NCBI GenBank assembly: GCA_020052975.1
Contig: JAGVOC010000073.1
Coordinates: 1 to 7,013 of the forward strand
Origin: Desulfobacterales bacterium
GTDB taxonomy: Bacteria > Desulfobacterota > Desulfobacteria > Desulfobacterales > RPRI01
Length of the DNA: 7,013 nt
Direction: 5' to 3'
Made by a program: the position numbers and the translations under genes. The notes beneath the pieces are model-generated. The model searched no databases. It saw nothing but the letters and a program-made list of their open reading frames with translations, and had not been told where the DNA came from. Below are positions 1 through 6,204 of this stretch, piece after piece. Numbering within the stretch: the stretch's first letter is position 1; every line of letters begins with the position of its first letter.

Positions 1-19
1 GGATTTTTTAACGTTCATC

Positions 20-97
20 TGTCATTCCGGCTTGTCCGGAATCTTTCCGATGGCTTCCAGGAAGGATTCCCGACGCGCTTCACTTGCGGGAATGACA
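20..97. repeat. Palindromic intergenic repeat, copy 1
   Basis: The ends are a perfect 9-bp inverted repeat, TGTCATTCC at 20-28 and GGAATGACA at 89-97. Inside are two further hairpins that share these arms: a 7-bp stem at 24-30/36-42 with loop CTTGT, and a 7-bp stem at 66-72/87-93 with a longer loop. It resembles the copy at 6779-6847 in having GTCATT/AATGAC ends, a CTTGW loop and CCGG-type stems. Dispersed palindromes of this general form are common between genes in many bacteria. I infer a REP- or MITE-like element. It encodes no protein. Confidence 0.8.
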
Positions 98-104
98 GTT
101 TTTT
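20..104 (+). terminator. Possible intrinsic terminator formed by repeat copy 1
   Basis: The long palindrome at 20-97 is followed almost at once by six T residues (99-104) and then an AT-rich stretch. This could stop transcription entering from a gene left of the window and insulate the operon that begins at 225. The stem is long and multi-branched, unlike a classic short GC hairpin, so terminator function is only inferred. Confidence 0.35.
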
Positions 105-224
105 AATTTTCTTGATCGTTTATACACAGACACTAATTAGCCTATGCACAGCATACCATCTCGGATAGCGTGTATTGCATGGAGATAAAACGATGAGAAA
201 GCAGATGAAGGAGACATAAGGAAC
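98..224 (+). other. Leader region upstream of the five-gene operon
   Basis: No substantial gene is seen here. The region holds a small hairpin-forming inverted repeat (TATGC at 143-147, GCATA at 151-155). It also holds two tiny ORFs, 179-196 (5 codons plus stop) and 193-219 (8 codons plus stop), which overlap by ATGA just ahead of the first gene. A promoter for the operon should lie here. TTGATC at 112-117 is the best -35-like hexamer, but no convincing -10 sits 16-18 bp downstream, so no promoter is assigned. Confidence 0.4.
208..222 (+). promoter_or_regulatory. Shine-Dalgarno region of the first propeller gene
   Basis: AAGGAG at 208-213 lies 11 nt before ATG 225, and AAGGA at 218-222 lies 5 nt before ATG 228. 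These motifs favour starting at 225 or 228 over the in-frame ATG at 291, which has no SD-like sequence before it. Confidence 0.55.
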
Positions 225-1292
225 ATGATGGTATATAAAAGTGCCCTCAACGCTATTTTATCAAAGGCCACGTACTATGCGCTATGCGCTATGCGTTGCA
301 CACTATGCTTTGTTATTGTTTTCTTTTTCGCGTGTGCGGCAAGATCCCCACTGCCGGAAAAGCCCTCAGGAGAATACATCTGGCCTCCGCCTCCTGAGAC
401 TCCAAGGATCAAATGGCTTACTCAGTGGTCAGACTCTCAGAACCTTAAAAAAGTTAATCCTCTCGATGTAGCGATAGGAGAGGCCGTGCTCCATGTGCTG
501 TTCAGGCCGAACGGAGTCGTTTCTGATGATGCAGGGAATGTGTATGTTGCAGATTCACAGCTCAAGAAAATTTTTGTCTTTGACATGGAAAAACAAAACC
601 TGCGATTCCTGGGCGAAGGAACTCTTAATGCACCCATAGGCCTTGCGATTGACAATAAGAGAGGAATTATATTTATTACAGATTCAGGAAAAGATGAGGT
701 ATATTGCCTTGATAAAAATACCGGAAAGAGTATTATGCCGATCAAAAAAACCGTGAAATTCAATAACCCTTCCGGCATAGTCTATGATGAACAGCGAGAG
801 AGACTGTATATATCCGATACCAAGAATCACATCATCAGGACGTTTGACAAAGAGGGGAACCCTCTTTCAACAATAGGGAAAAAGGGCAGGGATGATGGTG
901 AATTTAATAGCCCGAGTTATCTAGCCCTTGACAGAAATGGAAGGCTTTATGTAGTTGACACCCTGAATGGCAGGGTTCAGATATTTGACCCTGAAGGAAA
1001 GTTTGTGAAAAAATTCGGAAGATTTGGGAATACCCCCGGCTACTTCTCAAGGCCGACTGGCATAGGCGTGGATTCGGAAGGACATATCTACGTGGCGGAT
1101 GCCGCATTCAGCAACTTCCAGATTTTCAATGATAAGGGAAGGCTTCTTTTGTGGATTGGTAAGGCAGGGATAGGAGCAGGTGAGTTTTCTGTTCCCGCTG
1201 GGATTTATATAGACAGCCAGGACAAAATTTATGTCACTGATGTATTTAACAGGAGGGTACAGGTATTCCAATATCTGAAGGAAAAGAAATAA
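225..1292 (+). CDS. NHL-repeat six-bladed beta-propeller lipoprotein (first paralog)
   Basis: A 355-residue exported protein. The N-terminus has a long basic lead and a hydrophobic run (about residues 26-36) ending in FFFAC, so Cys37 is the likely lipidated residue. A proline-rich segment, YIWPPPPETPRIKW (51-64), is shared in form with the second paralog at 3208. Six NHL repeats follow, near residues 93-121, 134-163, 178-208, 227-255, 274-302 and 321-349. Each has the pattern hydrophobic-xP-x-G, D-x-x-G, hydrophobic-Y-V-x-D, then VQ-hydrophobic-F, so a closed six-bladed propeller is predicted. NHL propellers usually bind proteins or ligands. No catalytic signature is visible. It opens an apparent operon with a barrel and two cytochromes, which suggests a scaffold or assembly role at the outer membrane (inference). 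Odd: the signal region contains 7-bp tandem repeats. ATG 228, giving MVY as in the paralog, or ATG 291 are alternative starts. Confidence 0.88.
   Translation: MMVYKSALNAILSKATYYALCAMRCTLCFVIVFFFACAARSPLPEKPSGEYIWPPPPETPRIKWLTQWSDSQNLKKVNPLDVAIGEAVLHVLFRPNGVVSDDAGNVYVADSQLKKIFVFDMEKQNLRFLGEGTLNAPIGLAIDNKRGIIFITDSGKDEVYCLDKNTGKSIMPIKKTVKFNNPSGIVYDEQRERLYISDTKNHIIRTFDKEGNPLSTIGKKGRDDGEFNSPSYLALDRNGRLYVVDTLNGRVQIFDPEGKFVKKFGRFGNTPGYFSRPTGIGVDSEGHIYVADAAFSNFQIFNDKGRLLLWIGKAGIGAGEFSVPAGIYIDSQDKIYVTDVFNRRVQVFQYLKEKK
274..308 (+). repeat. Heptamer repeat tract in the signal-peptide coding region
   Basis: ACTATGC (274-280) is followed by two exact GCTATGC units (281-287, 288-294), with another ACTATGC at 302-308. 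Each unit contains an ATG, and the unit length is not a multiple of three. A related 7-bp tract (TATACGC twice) lies at 3212-3225, in the same part of the paralogous gene. Confidence 0.8.
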
Positions 1293-1317
1293 CGTGAACT
1301 GAAATGGGAATATAGTA

Positions 1318-3192
1318 TTGAACCAAAAAAAACGCATCTCTTTTATAATCATATGCCTTTTTTTTTTAATACCTCTCTTACCTGCAAAATCTGAAGCCCA
1401 GATGGCGCAAGCATCTTATGCGCATCTAAAAAAGTTCCGTCTAACAGGGCTAGTGGAGCTTTCATACCGTGATTACAGCGTTTCATCCACATATTATGGA
1501 AGGAAGACAGAAAGTGAATGGACAAGCTTCGAACAGCGCTACAAGCTTGGTCTGCAGGGGTATGTATACCATCCTAAACTCATGTACTTCAAAACAAGTG
1601 TAACATTCAGAAAAGAAACGATAGACAGGAAGTCAGTCGGTAATTATGATGTGAAAGATATCACTTATGATTTATCAGCTTCTTTCATGGCGACCAGACC
1701 TATATCGTTGAGTGTTTACGTTATAAAGACTGATTCTACGATAGAAGGGGCGGTAACTGGATCCTACGATTACATCTCAAATTTTTATGGGGCAAGTCTC
1801 TATTTCAGAAACAGAAAATACCCGGACATAGGACTTGAGTACAATCACTGGGATTATACGAGAGAGAGGGAAAAAGGCTTCAGGGTCATGGATGTACATC
1901 CGGGTGAGGGACTTATTATCGATAAGAAAAGAGTAAAGGAAAAGACAGATATCGACAGATTCAGCATACACGTGAACGGATCTCTGAAGACGATTAATAC
2001 AAATTATAACATAACCGGCTATATAACGGATTATGCAAGCCCGTTCAGGAATTACACGGGGGAAAATATCACCGCCAATACGTATACGGTAATCAGGAAA
2101 GAAAATCAGCTTGCAACATCCTTTCAATACTCTGATATAGATTTTTACAAACTGACGCGGTATATGGCCAGTGTAAGATTGTTCCCTATCGGCCGGCTTC
2201 ACCACAGATACGAATATGAATATCTCACCTCCGAAACCGGAAGCATTGAGACAGATTCACATACTATCAGTAATTATTTGCGCTACAGGTTTTCAAGGCT
2301 GATATTTGGTACCTCGCAATTACGCTACAGGCTCGGAAAACGGAACGGTGCCAGGGAGGATTCATATGATATTAACATAGGACTGAATTATGGCAGGCCG
2401 ATAAAGGATTTTGACTTTACCTCGTATTATAAGTTCAACCTCGGCAAGGATGAGAGACGCGGAGAATATAAGTATATGGAAAATTCTCTGGGCATCGGCC
2501 TGTCCACAGGGAAGTTCCGACTGGGGAAGATATATGCAACCTATGACATTGCACTCAGGAAATATGATTTCACTTTTCCCGTCAACGAAGATGATTTTTT
2601 TGATTTAGAATCTGAAGAATCATCTCCGGTATCAGCCAAAACTGATTCTCTTGAACACAAAATCAGAGTGGGGATAAACGGGAGGGGACCCGGCAGGGCT
2701 TACTGGAACATTGAGGCTGAAGGCAGATTTTTCGATTCGGAGAATCAGGGCCAGGAAGTAGTATTCTGGCTTGGAGAAGAACAGTGGGCAGAGGAAATCA
2801 GGCACTATACCCTCACTGGAGATATCGGCTACCCTATCGGACAGAGGGGACTGGCTACCGTGAGCGCAAGTTATCTAACAGGACAAACCAATTCGGAGGA
2901 TGTGGAAAAATATTATTACGAAGTCCGTCTCAATTATCGCCTGTTAAGAAACTTGAACTGTATCGCATGGTGGAGGGAGGAATGGCGAAACAAAGGCTGG
3001 TGGGCCGGAAGGCCTACTGCCGAAACCTTAAGGAGAACTTATGGATGGAAGACCAGGGAATATCAGGTGGAAGTCTATTATTCATTGCACAGGATAAGAA
3101 TTTCTCTTGAATATAAAGTGTACAGGTTGGAGGAGGGTCCTCTCAGTTCAGACTATAAACGTCTTTATCTGAGATTGAGCAGGACATTTTAA
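1318..3192 (+). CDS. Outer-membrane beta-barrel protein, putative porin of a cytochrome/NHL cluster
   Basis: A 624-residue protein starting at TTG. No in-frame ATG or GTG start fits better, because GTG 1294 runs straight into a stop, and the TTG start yields a good Sec signal: KKR, a hydrophobic stretch to about residue 23, then SEA before Q28. The mature chain is rich in Tyr, Arg, Ser and Thr, with repeated alternating polar/hydrophobic segments typical of transmembrane beta strands. It ends in LYLRLSRTF, and a C-terminal Phe is the usual recognition signal for barrel insertion. An acidic segment (424-434, NEDDFFDLESEE minus its first residue) probably belongs to a surface loop. Six Trp residues cluster at 551-577. 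No CXXCH motif is present. Its size suggests a large barrel, comparable to the porin of Geobacter or MtrB-type conduits, but I cannot assign it to a named family. It sits between two propeller paralogs, 25 nt after the first. Confidence 0.8.
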   Translation: MNQKKRISFIIICLFFLIPLLPAKSEAQMAQASYAHLKKFRLTGLVELSYRDYSVSSTYYGRKTESEWTSFEQRYKLGLQGYVYHPKLMYFKTSVTFRKETIDRKSVGNYDVKDITYDLSASFMATRPISLSVYVIKTDSTIEGAVTGSYDYISNFYGASLYFRNRKYPDIGLEYNHWDYTREREKGFRVMDVHPGEGLIIDKKRVKEKTDIDRFSIHVNGSLKTINTNYNITGYITDYASPFRNYTGENITANTYTVIRKENQLATSFQYSDIDFYKLTRYMASVRLFPIGRLHHRYEYEYLTSETGSIETDSHTISNYLRYRFSRLIFGTSQLRYRLGKRNGAREDSYDINIGLNYGRPIKDFDFTSYYKFNLGKDERRGEYKYMENSLGIGLSTGKFRLGKIYATYDIALRKYDFTFPVNEDDFFDLESEESSPVSAKTDSLEHKIRVGINGRGPGRAYWNIEAEGRFFDSENQGQEVVFWLGEEQWAEEIRHYTLTGDIGYPIGQRGLATVSASYLTGQTNSEDVEKYYYEVRLNYRLLRNLNCIAWWREEWRNKGWWAGRPTAETLRRTYGWKTREYQVEVYYSLHRIRISLEYKVYRLEEGPLSSDYKRLYLRLSRTF

Positions 3193-3207
3193 CCCTTGCA
3201 CTATACT

Positions 3208-4254
3208 ATGGTATACGCTATACGCTCTATATTTCTATGTATTGCGCTCATTACATGTGTTGGTTGTGCTACTGATGGATTGGAAACACAGAACACGGAA
3301 GCCGTCATTCACGACACAGAACCTGTCTGGCCTCCCCTACCTCAAACAACAAGGATTCAATATGTAAGAAGCATTTCCGGACCATCTGATATCGGGATGA
3401 AGAAATCATGGCTCAGGAAAACAATGGACACTCTAATGGGGAAAGACGAAACAGTTGAAATGTTGCTCAGGCCATACGGGGTTTTTGCCGATGCTGCAAG
3501 GATTTACGTAACAGACCCCGGAACCCGACTTCTCCATGTTTTTGACATGAAAGCAAGAAAATATCTGAAAATTAAACAAGCTGATAAAAAGGAGTTGCTA
3601 TCTCCAATCGGGGTGGCAGTTGATATAAACGGGGATATATATCTTTCCGATTCTGTATTGAAGCGGATATTTCTCTTCAACAGAGAGGGGAAATATCTGA
3701 AGGACATAGGATCAGATGAGGTATTTATCAGGCCTGCAGGCATAGCGCTTGATGGAGAAAGACTGTATGTGGTTGATACACACGGTCATAGGATCGGCGT
3801 ATTTTCAAAGACAGACGGTTCTTTCCTCTTCAGTTTTGGCAAAGATGGCAGTAGAAAAGGAGATTTTCATTATCCTACGAATATTTTTATCGGTAAAGAC
3901 GGGCTTCTCTATATAGCAGACTCGATGAATTTCAGGGTGCAGATTTTTGACAGGGATGGTCACTTCATTTCAACGTTCGGCAAACATGGCGATGGTTCAG
4001 GGGATTTTTCAAAACCCAGAGGGATAGCTGTGGATTCTGATGGTCATGTGTATGTAGTTGATGCGCTTTTTGATACTGTCCAGGTATTTGATAAGGATGG
4101 CAGGCTTCTTCTTGCTTTTGGAAAGACAGGTCGAGAAAAAGGAGAAATGATCCTTCCCGCAGGTCTGTTTATTGATGGAGAGGATAGAATTTATGCAGCG
4201 GATTCGTATAATAATAGAGTACAGATATTTCAGTATATGAAAAACAAACAATGA
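3208..4254 (+). CDS. NHL-repeat six-bladed beta-propeller lipoprotein (second paralog)
   Basis: A 348-residue exported protein from ATG 3208. TTG 3196 would add four residues and has an AGGA at 3181-3184, so the start is uncertain. ATG 3208 was chosen because it gives MVY, as in the first paralog at 228, and a compact signal with Arg6. CVGC makes Cys20 the likely lipid attachment site. The segment PVWPPLPQTTRIQY echoes the proline-rich motif of the first paralog. It is followed by a linker that is longer than in that protein. Six NHL repeats lie near residues 87-113, 131-159, 174-199, 221-248, 267-294 and 314-342. The final blade and tail (RVQIFQYMKNK) closely match RVQVFQYLKEK of the first protein, so the two arose by duplication. 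It overlaps the next cytochrome gene by 4 nt (ATGA), implying translational coupling. The role in cytochrome export or conduit assembly is inferred from context. Confidence 0.87.
   Translation: MVYAIRSIFLCIALITCVGCATDGLETQNTEAVIHDTEPVWPPLPQTTRIQYVRSISGPSDIGMKKSWLRKTMDTLMGKDETVEMLLRPYGVFADAARIYVTDPGTRLLHVFDMKARKYLKIKQADKKELLSPIGVAVDINGDIYLSDSVLKRIFLFNREGKYLKDIGSDEVFIRPAGIALDGERLYVVDTHGHRIGVFSKTDGSFLFSFGKDGSRKGDFHYPTNIFIGKDGLLYIADSMNFRVQIFDRDGHFISTFGKHGDGSGDFSKPRGIAVDSDGHVYVVDALFDTVQVFDKDGRLLLAFGKTGREKGEMILPAGLFIDGEDRIYAADSYNNRVQIFQYMKNKQ
3212..3225 (+). repeat. Short heptamer repeat (TATACGC x2)
   Basis: Two exact 7-bp units lie side by side just after ATG 3208, inside the signal-peptide codons. 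The preceding bases (ACTATACTATGG) are of similar composition. It is the counterpart of the GCTATGC tract at 274-308. Confidence 0.65.
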
Positions 4255-4988
4255 ACGGTAAACGGACAAAAAAATTTTTCATTCTGTATTTTTCATTTTG
4301 TATTTTAATGGTAATTCCCTTTTTAGTTCAGGCCGGGATACGTGATACAAAACATAACCTGTCTGTTTCAGGCATGGGAGATGTGAAAGCGGTAAGTGAA
4401 ACGCAAATTTGCATCTTCTGCCATACCCCTCATAACGCGTCTCCTGCCCATCCCCTCTGGAATCATGAGCTCAGTGCGGTTGTAAATTATATAAACTACG
4501 CGAGTCCCACCTTGCAGTCTTATGCGTCTGAGGCAGAAGCGCCACCAATCGATGGGCACTCAAAACTCTGTTTGAGCTGCCATGATGGAACTGTGGCAAT
4601 CGGTTCGATTGTGAGCAGATTTGATGAAATTATGATGGTGACAGTTCCAGGCGTCATCGATGACTCAGGGAAACTTATTGGAGGACCGGGATATCTCGGG
4701 ACAGACCTTTCAGGAGGACATCCGATCTCCATTGTTTTTGATGAAGCGCTGGCGAATAAGAGAAACTCGGCAGACCCTCCTCTTTCCCGCCTTAACTGGC
4801 CTATAAACGACCCAGATATAAAACTTCATCCAACACAGGGGAGGTACGGAGTCCAGTGCACATCATGTCATGACCCCCATGGCAGCAAGGCAGCAGGAGA
4901 GTGGCCTCCGTTCTGGCATAAAGCAACACACGATGAAGTCTGTATGGTATGTCACGAGGCAATACCGCCGGGGGATATAGAATGGTAA
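4251..4988 (+). CDS. Secreted tetraheme c-type cytochrome, OmcE-like candidate
   Basis: A 245-residue protein with a Sec signal (NGKRTKK, hydrophobic core, VQA before Gly29) and no lipobox. Four heme sites are visible: CIFCH 54-58, CLSCH 107-111, CTSCH 203-207 and CMVCH 231-235. Ten further histidines in the mature chain (35, 61, 67, 72, 103, 157, 193, 210, 223, 227) could serve as distal ligands. The order TKHNLS, CHTPHNA, PLWNH, KLCLSCHDGT, DLSGGHPIS, C-SCHDPHG and a last CXXCH is the one I recall for the tetraheme family that includes Geobacter OmcE, whose subunits polymerise into extracellular heme filaments. The length also fits. That assignment is from memory of the family and needs alignment. 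The start overlaps the preceding stop (ATGA). No SD is evident, so translation probably depends on coupling. Related tetraheme proteins that do not form filaments are the main alternative. Confidence 0.88.
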   Translation: MNGKRTKKFFILYFSFCILMVIPFLVQAGIRDTKHNLSVSGMGDVKAVSETQICIFCHTPHNASPAHPLWNHELSAVVNYINYASPTLQSYASEAEAPPIDGHSKLCLSCHDGTVAIGSIVSRFDEIMMVTVPGVIDDSGKLIGGPGYLGTDLSGGHPISIVFDEALANKRNSADPPLSRLNWPINDPDIKLHPTQGRYGVQCTSCHDPHGSKAAGEWPPFWHKATHDEVCMVCHEAIPPGDIEW

Positions 4989-4998
4989 AAATGCAATT

Positions 4999-5075
4999 AA
5001 AATATTTTCCCTCTTCTCTAAAGAGCCCTCATATGCCACCCCTCTTTTATAAAGAGGGGTCAGGGGAGATTTTTT
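4999..5075 (+). repeat. Structured palindromic element between the two cytochrome genes
   Basis: The core is a perfect 9-bp hairpin, CCCCTCTTT (5039-5047) with AAAGAGGGG (5051-5059) and loop TAT. A weaker hairpin pairs CTCTT 5011-5015 with AAGAG 5021-5025. Outer arms at 4999-5011 and 5063-5075 can also pair as RNA: A/U pairs, one mismatch, then AUUUUCCC with GGGGAGAU using two G-U pairs. The C-rich/G-rich form resembles dispersed C5T/AG5-type intergenic repeats that I know from Nitrospirota and Deltaproteobacteria genomes. Its 3' arm contains the ribosome-binding site of the next gene. It may also tune the ratio of the two cytochromes (inference). Confidence 0.7.
5063..5068 (+). promoter_or_regulatory. 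Shine-Dalgarno of the octaheme cytochrome gene
   Basis: GGGGAG ends 8 nt before ATG 5077, a good position, and decides for that start over TTG 5074. It lies within the arm that can pair with 5004-5011, so it may be masked in the folded mRNA. Confidence 0.6.
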
Positions 5076-5076
5076 G

Positions 5077-6204
5077 ATGAATATAAAATCAATTATAAAA
5101 GCTATATTAGTATTATTTGTTATTGGGATACTTTTTATCTCTCCCCACCCGCTTTATTCAGACTCCGGCAAGGGGCGTTCTCATGGCGACAGGAGTAAGC
5201 TTCTTAAGGGTTGTGCAAGCTGTCATAAAGGTCATGGCGTATTTAACACTCCCATGCTTTCGGAAAGGAAAGAGTTTGTATGCTTCCGGTGTCACGGACA
5301 CAGTATTTATGCAGAAAATGCAAAGAGAGCCGGAGATATTGCAGAGGATGTCAGGACAACAAATATTCAAAGGGAATTCGAGAAACCATATCGTCATCCG
5401 ATTGAAAAAATAGGGATTCACAGGTACGGAGAAGTACTGCCTGAGACAGATCCATCCATGCCAAGGCATTCAGCATGCGGAGACTGCCACCACCATCACT
5501 ATGTGAAAAAAGAAAATAAAATGTCGGGTGTTAGGGGCACAAACAGAGACGGATTAAGGGTGCGGATAACTTCTGAATATGAACTCTGCTTTAATTGTCA
5601 CTCGTATAGCGCAAACCTTCCTGCAGACCAAACCAATAAAGCAGAGATTTTTAATATCTCGAACCCTTCCTTTCATCCAATCGTCACCCCGGGGAAAAAT
5701 AGCGATGTGCCAAGCCTTGTTCCTCCTTTAACGACTTCGAGTCTTATACAATGTACTGACTGCCACAATAATGACGACGCTGCTGGTCCAAAAGGTCCGC
5801 ATGGCTCAACCTATAGATATATATTAGCCAAAAACTATACGACAATTGACAGTGCAGAGGGTCCTTTTCAATATGAACTCTGTTATAGCTGCCACCGAAG
5901 GAGCAGCATTCTCAGCGATGAAAGCTTTCCGTTACATGATTTGCATATTTCGACAGTCGGTACCTCATGCAGAACATGCCATAATCCTCACGGGAGTATT
6001 CAATATACACATATGATAGAATTTAATAGAGCATCTGTTATGCCATCAAACAGCGGGCAACTTGTGTACATGGATTCCGGGAGTAGGGCCGGGCAATGTT
6101 TCCTTAACTGTCATGAGAAGGATCATGATCCGGCCGTGTATCCAGGATCTGTTCCAACTCAGGTTCCGTCACGATATCCGTCACGATATCCTTTAAGGAA
6201 GTAA
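5077..6204 (+). CDS. Secreted octaheme c-type cytochrome with paired CXXCH domains (one site CX3CH)
   Basis: A 375-residue protein with a Sec signal (KSIIK, hydrophobic core to about residue 22, probable cleavage after LYS near residue 28) and no lipobox. Seven CXXCH sites lie at 46-50, 69-73, 134-138, 171-175, 226-230, 269-273 and 298-302. An eighth, CFLNCH at 341-346, has three residues between the cysteines. They form four consecutive pairs, as expected for doubled-CXXCH (paired CXXCH) domains. Another 16 or so histidines outside the motifs and the signal peptide can supply distal ligands, including H37-type N-terminal ones and a run of four His at 138-141 that overlaps the third heme site. 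The C-terminal tail is Pro/Tyr/Arg-rich (PSRYPSRYPLRK) and follows a 12-bp DNA duplication. It lies 88 nt after the tetraheme gene and is probably an electron-transfer partner in the periplasm or at the cell surface. The exact redox partner is unknown. Confidence 0.88.
   Translation: MNIKSIIKAILVLFVIGILFISPHPLYSDSGKGRSHGDRSKLLKGCASCHKGHGVFNTPMLSERKEFVCFRCHGHSIYAENAKRAGDIAEDVRTTNIQREFEKPYRHPIEKIGIHRYGEVLPETDPSMPRHSACGDCHHHHYVKKENKMSGVRGTNRDGLRVRITSEYELCFNCHSYSANLPADQTNKAEIFNISNPSFHPIVTPGKNSDVPSLVPPLTTSSLIQCTDCHNNDDAAGPKGPHGSTYRYILAKNYTTIDSAEGPFQYELCYSCHRRSSILSDESFPLHDLHISTVGTSCRTCHNPHGSIQYTHMIEFNRASVMPSNSGQLVYMDSGSRAGQCFLNCHEKDHDPAVYPGSVPTQVPSRYPSRYPLRK
6166..6189 (+). repeat. 12-bp tandem duplication at the end of the octaheme gene
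   Basis: CCGTCACGATAT occurs twice in direct succession (6166-6177 and 6178-6189), followed by CC. It encodes the doubled PSRY of the C-terminal tail and keeps the reading frame. Confidence 0.85.

Noticed and set aside
112..140. Promoter with TTGATC (112-117) as -35
   Set aside because: The bases 16-18 bp downstream (TAATTA, AATTAG, ATTAGC) match -10 poorly.
274..308. CRISPR-like array
   Set aside because: Units are 7 bp and contiguous, with no spacers of uniform length and no cas genes nearby.
1777..2205. 142-codon minus-strand ORF inside the barrel gene
   Set aside because: It lies fully within a well-supported CDS, has no recognisable domain or SD, and its existence follows from the codon composition of the plus-strand gene.
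5074..5076. TTG start one codon before ATG 5077
   Set aside because: The adjacent ATG has ideal spacing to GGGGAG and gives the same signal peptide.
5158..5469. Minus-strand ORF within the octaheme gene
   Set aside because: It is antisense to a gene with multiple heme motifs. Its cysteine-rich composition is a by-product of the opposite strand.
6189..6199. TCCTTTAAGGA palindrome as a terminator of the operon
   Set aside because: It has only a 5-bp stem with almost no loop and no T-run, and lies within the last codons of the gene.
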